Of a stretch of DNA of 14,602 bases, positions 1 through 5,856 are shown in pieces. The notes under the pieces were generated by a model. That model had not been told where the DNA came from. It saw only the letters and a list, made by a program, of their open reading frames with translations, and searched no databases. This stretch comes from Candidatus Sphingobacterium stercoripullorum (GTDB taxonomy: Bacteria; Bacteroidota; Bacteroidia; Sphingobacteriales; Sphingobacteriaceae). Positions within the stretch are counted from its first letter, which is position 1; each line of letters starts with the position of its first letter. A program made the position numbers and the translations under genes. Where the stretch lies: assembly GCA_019114715.1 (NCBI GenBank), contig DXEZ01000034.1:1-14602 (forward strand), read 5' to 3'.

Positions 1-267
1 TCAGCCACATTTTCAGGTTATAAAAAATACATATATCAAAGAAGCGACCATATCATTAATACATATGGTAATTTCTTGGTAATGCATTATTTTCCCCCTA
101 TTTTTTAAGTACAGTGAATTTAAGATTTCCCAACAAAGATTCAGTTTATTTGCTTTTCCATTATCAAAACATCAATTTTGTAGTTGAAAAACACGGATAT
201 ATCTTTTATTTCCATGGGTTTCTATAAGAAAGACTCAAGGTAAAAAAGAGTTAATATATTATAAATT
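1..267. other. Intergenic/leader region at left edge, no supported gene
   Basis: No convincing coding sequence. One forward frame stays open from the edge to a TAA near 103 (about 34 codons), which is too short to assign as a gene tail. A 7-bp inverted repeat, ACCATAT at 47-53 and ATATGGT at 63-69, lies in the middle. The right end holds the probable promoter of the first operon. Confidence 0.5.
177..207 (+). promoter_or_regulatory. Probable Bacteroidota-type promoter of the symporter/carbamoyltransferase operon
   Basis: TTTG at 177-180 is followed by a 19-bp spacer and TATCTTTT at 200-207. This matches the Bacteroidota -33/-7 pattern TTTG-N19-TAnnTTTG except for the last base. Transcription would start near 213, giving a leader of about 55 nt before the ATG at 268. 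The match is by eye only. Confidence 0.35.
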
Positions 268-708
268 ATGTGCCGATCACTATTTTTAATTGCAATTTTC
301 CTGTCTTTAATACCGCTAAAAAACAAAGCGCAAGATGTTGATGTAACATTACAGATCGTTGAAAAAGTTGCCAAACAAGGAATTGTTAAATTAAGATGGA
401 CAACTGACTCGGAAAATCCCGATGCAACCTTTGAATTATACCAATCCGAGACAGAAGATTTCAGCAATGCCAATTTAATCTATAAAGGAAAAGAGCGAAC
501 TACTTTTATATCTGGATTAAACGATGGCACATACCTCTATAAAATCCGAATGGACCAATCATATTGGTCAAACCAAGAATCAATTGAAATTAAACACCAT
601 AACCTAACTCTAGCCCTATTTTTATTGTGTCTAGGCTTTATTGTATTTGCCTGCACTATGGTTGTGGTCATTCAAGGACACAGAAAAACCAAATCAGATC
701 AGTTTTAA
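268..708 (+). CDS. Secreted FN3-like domain protein with C-terminal membrane anchor
   Basis: A 146-residue protein of unknown function. Residues 1-21 form a signal peptide ending in NKA|Q, the common Bacteroidota cleavage context. There is no lipobox Cys. Residues about 25-109 look like one fibronectin type III-like beta-sandwich: an LRW strand near 42-44, a central FELY near 55-58, and a C-terminal GLNDGTYLYKIR stretch typical of the last FN3 strands. Residues about 113-135 form a hydrophobic transmembrane segment followed by a short basic tail, so the domain should face the periplasm. The symporter gene starts 9 bp after the stop, indicating cotranscription. The protein could be an accessory or substrate-gathering subunit of the symporter. 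That role is inference; the topology is visible in the sequence. Confidence 0.75.
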   Translation: MCRSLFLIAIFLSLIPLKNKAQDVDVTLQIVEKVAKQGIVKLRWTTDSENPDATFELYQSETEDFSNANLIYKGKERTTFISGLNDGTYLYKIRMDQSYWSNQESIEIKHHNLTLALFLLCLGFIVFACTMVVVIQGHRKTKSDQF

Positions 709-717
709 TTATAATTC

Positions 718-2145
718 ATGGTAGAAGATACACAAATACTCTCTCCAACCATCGGTTGGAGCATATTAGCTATTTTAAGTGTTTTATGGTTGTACCTGGG
801 ATATTTCTGGGGTAAGAAATCGAAGAATCTCGAGGGCCACATGTTAGCTGGCCGAAATGTCGGGATGGCTCTAGGAACAGCAACACTCATGGCAACCTGG
901 GTAACATCAAATACTACAATGCTGGCCCCTCAGTTTGTACTTGAAATGGGGGTTTGGGGCATGTTAGCTTATTCCACTGCTGCAATAGGCTTAATTGCAT
1001 TCGCACCTTTAGCCACTAGAATAAGAAAATTAATTCCTAAGGGGTTTACCAGCGGAGACTTCATATATCATAGATATGGAAAGACCACTTGGAAGGTATT
1101 CCTTTTTATCAGCTTATTTTATGGTATCATTTGGCTCATTAGCATGGCCATGGCTGGTGGAATTTTAATGCAAACAATTGCAGGTATTCCTTATGTAATC
1201 GGCACCACGGTGATTATTGCAGTTTGTGTAGGTTATACCCTTATGGGCGGGCTCTATGCAGTAATTGGAACAGATTATATACAATCTTTATTAATACTAA
1301 TTGGTGTAGTGGTGGTAGGAATTGGAATATATAAAATCCTAGATTTTGATATGACCTACAACTATTTAGAGGAAAACAAACCTATGCTTTTATCCGTTTT
1401 ATTTCCTGCGGCACTGATGTCTATTTTTAACAACCTTCTATTTAGTGTGGGTGAAGTCTTTCACAGTAATGTTTGGTGGAGCCGGACCTTTGCACTTCGA
1501 GGAAATGTAGGTAAAAAAGCCTTTTTACTCTCCGGATTGGGTTGGTTGCCCATTCCAATTGCAGCAGGATATATTGCTTTATCGAGTAACTCTCTAGGTT
1601 TAAATATCGACAGCCCAGATATGGTTGGCCCACTTGTTGCAACTCATGTATTAGGCGAGGTCGGTTCTATTATTGTATTTATAGTTCTATTTTGTTCTTT
1701 AGCTTCTAGCATTGACGCTGTTCTTGCATCTACCGCCGACTTGATAACCCAAGATATTTATAAAAAATCTTTCAGGCCACAAGCAACCGAACAGCAGCTT
1801 AAAAGATTCTCCATTATAATAATGGTAGCAATAGGTCTTTTAGCGTGGATAATCAGTATACCTCGTGTAGGAACACTTGCTAGTGTACTGTTTTTTGCGG
1901 GTCCCATGGTAGGAAGTACAATTTGGCCCATAATAACAGGTTTATTTTGGGAAAAGGCAAATGCAAAAGGTGCATTACTTGCTATGCTATTGGGTTCAAC
2001 TTTAGGATTAGTAAGTTACTTTACCTTAGGCTGGTATACCTCTTCATTAGTAGGGGCATTAGTTTCTATGGTAGTAACAATTTACTTTACTAAAAGATCC
2101 AAGGAGAAATTTAACTGGAGTGTTTTACAGAAACTTAACTCATAA
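718..2145 (+). CDS. Sodium:solute symporter (SSS family)
   Basis: A 475-residue polytopic membrane protein of the SSS family (LeuT fold), predicted to import a small polar solute with Na+. It has about 13 hydrophobic segments, an AGRNVG motif near residue 45 after the first span, and a conserved LMGGLYAVIGTDYIQ-like segment in the middle. The TM8 region carries an SLASSID motif; S330 and S331 match the Ser pair of the Na2 sodium site in the Vibrio SGLT transporter, and LITQDIYKK follows as in other SSS members. The length is usual. The substrate cannot be read from sequence. The early ATWVTSNT region loosely recalls urea-type and amino-acid-type SSS proteins, a weak resemblance. It sits between two small membrane proteins and upstream of a carbamoyltransferase, so an amino, ureido or amide compound is a reasonable guess. 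Confidence 0.9.
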   Translation: MVEDTQILSPTIGWSILAILSVLWLYLGYFWGKKSKNLEGHMLAGRNVGMALGTATLMATWVTSNTTMLAPQFVLEMGVWGMLAYSTAAIGLIAFAPLATRIRKLIPKGFTSGDFIYHRYGKTTWKVFLFISLFYGIIWLISMAMAGGILMQTIAGIPYVIGTTVIIAVCVGYTLMGGLYAVIGTDYIQSLLILIGVVVVGIGIYKILDFDMTYNYLEENKPMLLSVLFPAALMSIFNNLLFSVGEVFHSNVWWSRTFALRGNVGKKAFLLSGLGWLPIPIAAGYIALSSNSLGLNIDSPDMVGPLVATHVLGEVGSIIVFIVLFCSLASSIDAVLASTADLITQDIYKKSFRPQATEQQLKRFSIIIMVAIGLLAWIISIPRVGTLASVLFFAGPMVGSTIWPIITGLFWEKANAKGALLAMLLGSTLGLVSYFTLGWYTSSLVGALVSMVVTIYFTKRSKEKFNWSVLQKLNS

Positions 2146-2267
2146 TGCTATTCTCAGAATCATTCATACAAACTATAATAGTAGCATCAATAATTATCAT
2201 CACCCTGATGACCGCCTTATTGATCATATTATGGATAAAAGATTTTATTAATAAACAAATTTGGTAA
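2145..2267 (+). CDS. 40-residue single-span membrane peptide, coupled to the symporter
   Basis: A short reading frame beginning MLFSESF and ending in NKQIW. It has about 20 consecutive hydrophobic residues (roughly 8-31, rich in Ile, Leu and Thr), enough for one membrane span, followed by a charged tail (KDF-NK). Its ATG shares an A with the symporter stop (TAATG), the classic arrangement for translational coupling. The next gene starts 16 bp after its stop. Several SSS transporters have small membrane partners encoded next to them (for example YjcH beside ActP and YhdT beside PanF), so an accessory-subunit role is plausible. I do not recognise a family. Coding status rests on overlap, hydrophobicity and tight packing. 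Confidence 0.65.
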   Translation: MLFSESFIQTIIVASIIIITLMTALLIILWIKDFINKQIW

Positions 2268-2283
2268 ACAAAATATATTAACA

Positions 2284-3375
2284 ATGAAAACCAATCCAGC
2301 TTTTAAATCCAGTGGCCTTAACCCGGACCCCTCGGAGCTGTTGCAAGATGAGACGATTGATATTAAGCTTTTAAGAGAACTTAAAGGTCAATCCATTTTA
2401 TCTGTACATCAGTTCACTAAGGAGATGGTTTGTGAAATTAGTAAACTCGCAGCATTACTGCAATGTACAAAAGTAAGCGACTACAATCCTTTACAAGGAC
2501 AAATTATAATCACCGCATTCTTTGAGCCGAGCACGCGCACCCGTTTATCATTCGAGAGTGCAGTACATCGATTGGATGGAAAGGTAATAAGTATTCCTGA
2601 GGGTAAAACCACGGGGGTTGCAAAAGGTGAGTCCTTAAGCGATATTGGAGAAATGTTCAACGCTTACGGTGATGCGGTCGTGATTCGACATACCGAGACT
2701 GACTCGTTAGATTTAATAGGTGAAAACTTAAGGATCCCACTTATCAATGCCGGTAACGGCTCTGGAGAGCACCCTACTCAAGCATTGGCAGACTGGTTTG
2801 CTATATTAAAATGGAAACCAGAGCTGAAACAAGCCAGCATACCTGAGGATAAAAAAATACACCTAGGTATATTGGGAACTCCAGCAAGCATGCGAACAGT
2901 CAACTCTTTTTTAAGGATGTCTTTATTATTTAAGGATAATATAAAAAAGATTTCCATTGTTTCCGAGTTAGCGAACCCTTTTGGCGAAGAACTACAGGAG
3001 TTAATTAATAATTCTGGTGTTGAATTTGAAATTAACAATGACATTAAAGAGGTTTTACCAGATCTAGATGTCGTTTACATGAATTCAATTGCCTTTTTAG
3101 GAGATAATTACAGGTCTTTAGATTCCAACTTTAAAATCGACAGCAAAAGTAAACTCAAGAAAGATGCAGTGGTATTGCATCCATTAGCAAGGCTCGATGA
3201 GCTAGATACTACTTTGGACAGCACACGGCATAACCTTTACTTTACTCAGGCACACGGTGCTGTATTTATTCGTCAGGCTTTATTTATATCAGTTTTGGAC
3301 CGGTTTGGCAAGCTGCCCATCGAAGAAATTAATGAGGCTGTAACCCCTGCATTGGAACTAGAATTAACCACTTGA
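2284..3375 (+). CDS. ATCase-family carbamoyltransferase with altered amino-acceptor site
   Basis: A 363-residue aspartate/ornithine carbamoyltransferase family protein, longer than typical PyrB (about 305-310) because of an N-terminal extension of about 35 residues. The carbamoyl-phosphate site is intact: S83-T84-R85-T86-R87, K114 in the 80s-loop position, R135-H136, and H163-P164-T165-Q166. R204 matches E. coli PyrB R167, and H299-P300-L301-A302-R303 matches the HPLPR motif, which points to the ATCase branch and not OTCase (HCLP). The segment equivalent to E. coli Y226-M-T-R229-V-Q231 reads Y265-M-N-S268-I-A270, so the aspartate-binding Arg229 and Gln231 are lost. K164 and Y165 are also replaced, by Ala and Ser. 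I infer a carbamoyltransferase with an acceptor other than aspartate, or a strongly modified ATCase. It lies 16 bp after the small membrane peptide and upstream of an AsnB-like gene. No pyrI, pyrC or other pyrimidine gene is nearby. Confidence 0.88.
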   Translation: MKTNPAFKSSGLNPDPSELLQDETIDIKLLRELKGQSILSVHQFTKEMVCEISKLAALLQCTKVSDYNPLQGQIIITAFFEPSTRTRLSFESAVHRLDGKVISIPEGKTTGVAKGESLSDIGEMFNAYGDAVVIRHTETDSLDLIGENLRIPLINAGNGSGEHPTQALADWFAILKWKPELKQASIPEDKKIHLGILGTPASMRTVNSFLRMSLLFKDNIKKISIVSELANPFGEELQELINNSGVEFEINNDIKEVLPDLDVVYMNSIAFLGDNYRSLDSNFKIDSKSKLKKDAVVLHPLARLDELDTTLDSTRHNLYFTQAHGAVFIRQALFISVLDRFGKLPIEEINEAVTPALELELTT

Positions 3376-3430
3376 ATGTACAATTAAAAACTACATAATT
3401 CGCAAATTACATAAAAAGTAAAATCATATT

Positions 3431-3480
3431 AAGCTCAACTTCCATACTCTAGAAAAGGTTGTAGGAGTTGAGCTTTTTTT
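3431..3480 (+). terminator. Intrinsic terminator or attenuator between the carbamoyltransferase and AsnB-like genes
   Basis: AAGCTCAACT at 3431-3440 pairs perfectly with AGTTGAGCTT at 3466-3475. Two further C-G pairs follow across a bulged T, then a loop of about 20 nt. The stem runs into a T tract ending at 3480. It stands 56 bp after the carbamoyltransferase stop and 20 bp before the next ATG. I see no TAnnTTTG promoter between the two genes, so the downstream gene seems to depend on read-through or conditional antitermination. Confidence 0.75.
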
Positions 3481-3500
3481 AAATTCAAAAACAAAACTAT

Positions 3501-5435
3501 ATGAGTGCCATAGTAGGCTATTTAGACGCAAAATCATTAGAAAGCAATCACAAATTAACCATACACAAAATGCTGTCGGTCCAAAAGCACAGGGGGCCAG
3601 ATGGCGAATACTTAGCTTCAGACAATAAGAACTTTTCTTTTGGCCAGAACTTACTGTCCATAAATGGAAGTCCATTGGATAGTCCAATATTCAAATCTGG
3701 AGGTTGCTATGTGAATGCCAATGGAAGAATTTACAATTTCCAAGAATTAAGGGCTCAACTAGAGTTAGAAGGCATTAAGTTTACAACTAAAAACGACAAT
3801 GAGGTTCTGTTGCCTTTATATAGGAAATACGGCTTAGACTTCTTAAATAAATTAAATGGAGATTTTTCCATGGCGCTAATAGATGAGGACAAGAAAAAAC
3901 TATTTCTCATCCGCGACAGGTTTGGCGTAAAACCTTTATTTTTCCATACCAATGGGCATGCTATATATTTTTCTTCTGAAGTAAAAGGTATCCTACAAGT
4001 CCCTGGAATAAGCCCTAAACTCAGCTCTGAAGCTATTTTACACCAACTAATGCAAACAATGATCGCTGGATCTTCTGCATTCAAAGATATATACGCCGTC
4101 AAACCCGGTCATTTTCTAGAGATAGGATACGCTAATGGACGGCTCGAAATCCAAGAGAAGAAATACTGGGATCTAGACTTCCCAACACAGGAGGAAAGAT
4201 CACAACACAAAAAAGATAGTAGCGACTACATTCATGATGTAAGAGAGAAGCTTGCTAATGCCGTTGACTTACGTTTAAAGGGAGACCAAGAAGTATGCTC
4301 TTACTTGTCTGGTGGAATAGACAGCTGCTCTATATTGGGACTAATTTCTTCATTTTCTCAAAAGCCGATCCCTTCGTTCACCATAGGCTTTGATCATGAA
4401 TCTTACGATGAAACGTCTATTGCAACAGAAATGGCCAAGATGGTGGGTTCGCAGCAGATGGTCGTAAATTTAGCGGCCAAGGAGCTTTATGGTCACAACT
4501 ACGTAGACACAGTATGGCATGCAGAAAGAACATTTTACAATACTTTAGGGGTCGCCAAACACCAAATGAGTGGCGTAGTGACATCTCAAGGCTATAGAGT
4601 TGCATTAACAGGAGAGGGTTCCGATGAGCTTTTTGGAGGATACCCGAGTTTCAAACGTGATTTACTTTTATATAGTCCAGAAAGTGAAGAAAGTGTAGCT
4701 CTTAGAAAACAAATGGATTCGAGTAATAAACTGTTTACTGGAGCCATATTGTCGGAAGATCTATTATCGCACGATGCTTTTAATGAGGTATTAGGTTTTA
4801 CACCATCTTGGATTCAACCTTGGATGAAAACCTTAGAACTAGCTAGGCCTTTGTTAAATAAAGACATACAAGAAGAGTTAGTGGAATACGATCCAATCGC
4901 AAGTATCGCACAGTCTTTCGACAGCAACAAAATAAACGGGAGACATGTACTAGATAAAGCACAATACACCTGGAGTAAAACAATGCTAGAATGTCAAATT
5001 CTAAATTGGGGTGGTGACCGAGTGGATATGGCTAATGGGCTGGAGTCTCGTCCCCCATTCCTGGATAAAGAATTAGTGGCTATGGCACTAAATATCCCCC
5101 CTGCTTACCGTATAAAAGGGAATGTTGAGAAATGGGTTTTAAAAGAAGCCATGCAACATATCATCCCCGAAACACTCTATAAAAGAGAAAAATTCGCCTT
5201 CATGGCGCCACCAGCTCACACAAACAAAGCTAAAACTGAGCAGAGAAACCTACTGTTTAACCAGTACCTCTCCGAGGAAAAAATTTTAAAAGCAGGAATT
5301 TTCGATCTGGATAAAATGAATGCCTTTATAAAAACTGTACAACAGGAACAAGACCCAGTATTACAAGTGCGGCAGGATGCTCTGGTAAACCACATTTTAG
5401 GGTTACAGATATTATCGGATCTATATATCAAGTAA
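3501..5435 (+). CDS. AsnB-like amide synthetase with degenerate glutaminase domain
   Basis: A 644-residue protein with the two-domain layout of glutamine-dependent asparagine synthetase: N-terminal Ntn amidotransferase (about 1-200) and C-terminal ATP-pyrophosphatase (about 240-620). The synthetase half looks active: PP-loop S270-G-G-I-D-S275, G371-E-G-S-D-E-L-F-G-G-Y381, and a GLESRPPFLD segment at 513-522. In the first domain HRGPDG (30-35), N74-G75 and D99 survive. However, residue 2 is Ser instead of the nucleophilic Cys, the position of E. coli AsnB Arg49 is Leu51, and Glu76 is Arg76. No alternative upstream start supplies a Cys. Glutamine hydrolysis is therefore probably lost. The enzyme would adenylate a carboxylate and use ammonia or another amine, as beta-lactam synthetase and lasso cyclases do within this superfamily. 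The product is unknown, so I do not call it asnB with confidence. Confidence 0.88.
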   Translation: MSAIVGYLDAKSLESNHKLTIHKMLSVQKHRGPDGEYLASDNKNFSFGQNLLSINGSPLDSPIFKSGGCYVNANGRIYNFQELRAQLELEGIKFTTKNDNEVLLPLYRKYGLDFLNKLNGDFSMALIDEDKKKLFLIRDRFGVKPLFFHTNGHAIYFSSEVKGILQVPGISPKLSSEAILHQLMQTMIAGSSAFKDIYAVKPGHFLEIGYANGRLEIQEKKYWDLDFPTQEERSQHKKDSSDYIHDVREKLANAVDLRLKGDQEVCSYLSGGIDSCSILGLISSFSQKPIPSFTIGFDHESYDETSIATEMAKMVGSQQMVVNLAAKELYGHNYVDTVWHAERTFYNTLGVAKHQMSGVVTSQGYRVALTGEGSDELFGGYPSFKRDLLLYSPESEESVALRKQMDSSNKLFTGAILSEDLLSHDAFNEVLGFTPSWIQPWMKTLELARPLLNKDIQEELVEYDPIASIAQSFDSNKINGRHVLDKAQYTWSKTMLECQILNWGGDRVDMANGLESRPPFLDKELVAMALNIPPAYRIKGNVEKWVLKEAMQHIIPETLYKREKFAFMAPPAHTNKAKTEQRNLLFNQYLSEEKILKAGIFDLDKMNAFIKTVQQEQDPVLQVRQDALVNHILGLQILSDLYIK

Positions 5436-5449
5436 ACCAGGTTAATAAA

Positions 5450-5484
5450 AACATTCTAGCTTCAGTTAATGCAGCTAGAGTGTT
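5450..5484. terminator. Bidirectional terminator between convergent genes
   Basis: AACATTCTAGCT (5450-5461) pairs with AGCTAGAGTGTT (5473-5484) over 12 positions with one G-T pair and an 11-nt loop. It lies between the stop of the AsnB-like gene (5435) and the stop of folB (5486, reverse). On the reverse strand the stem is followed by a TTTTTATT tract. On the forward strand the T tract is weaker. Confidence 0.65.
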
Positions 5485-5485
5485 A

Positions 5486-5851
5486 TTACTTACGCTGACG
5501 GAGGCTCACCGAAGTTTGAGCTTCACTACTATAAAATGGTGGGTACTGCTTTATAATTTCAACATAAGTTTCATAAATACTTCTGTCTAACTCTTGTACT
5601 CCTTCTAGAATTTCTTGGGCTGCAGACTCTAATAGTTTCCTTTCCTTCCCCATCACCTGACTGACCAAGTTATAGAGAAGCTCATAGTTTAAGGTAGTAT
5701 TCAAGTCATCGGCATCAGAGAGCTTACTCTTAGAGTTATAAGTGACCTCAAGGGTTACATAAAAAACACCTTTAAGAATTCTTTCTTCTTCATAATATCC
5801 TATAGGTGAAAAGAACCTTGCATTTCCTATTTTAATTTTTTTCTCTATCAT
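5486..5851 (-). CDS. folB: Dihydroneopterin aldolase
   Basis: A 121-residue FolB, the usual length. It converts 7,8-dihydroneopterin to 6-hydroxymethyl-7,8-dihydropterin and glycolaldehyde in folate synthesis, as a cytosolic homo-oligomer of the T-fold class. Visible family signatures are an early G-Y-Y-E-E-E segment (18-23) carrying the catalytic or pterin-binding Glu, a long beta strand VFYVTLEV (29-36), the ADDLNTTLNYELLY stretch (47-60) with conserved Tyr56, the LLESAAQEI helix (73-81) with the pterin-binding Glu, and Lys101 in IIKQYPP, which fits the conserved active-site Lys. The start is 5 bp after the upstream decarboxylase stop, so the two genes are probably cotranscribed. The gene reads toward the convergent terminator. 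Confidence 0.9.
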   Translation of the reverse strand: MIEKKIKIGNARFFSPIGYYEEERILKGVFYVTLEVTYNSKSKLSDADDLNTTLNYELLYNLVSQVMGKERKLLESAAQEILEGVQELDRSIYETYVEIIKQYPPFYSSEAQTSVSLRQRK

Positions 5852-5856
5852 TCAAA

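Noticed and set aside
1..103. Open frame from the left edge to a TAA, possible tail of a gene, and an ATG on the reverse strand at 8-10
   Set aside because: Too short to show any recognisable protein; codons look like AT-rich intergenic sequence.
3755..4102. 115-codon reverse-strand open frame inside the AsnB-like gene
   Set aside because: Lies wholly within a gene with strong motifs on the other strand and shows no family features.
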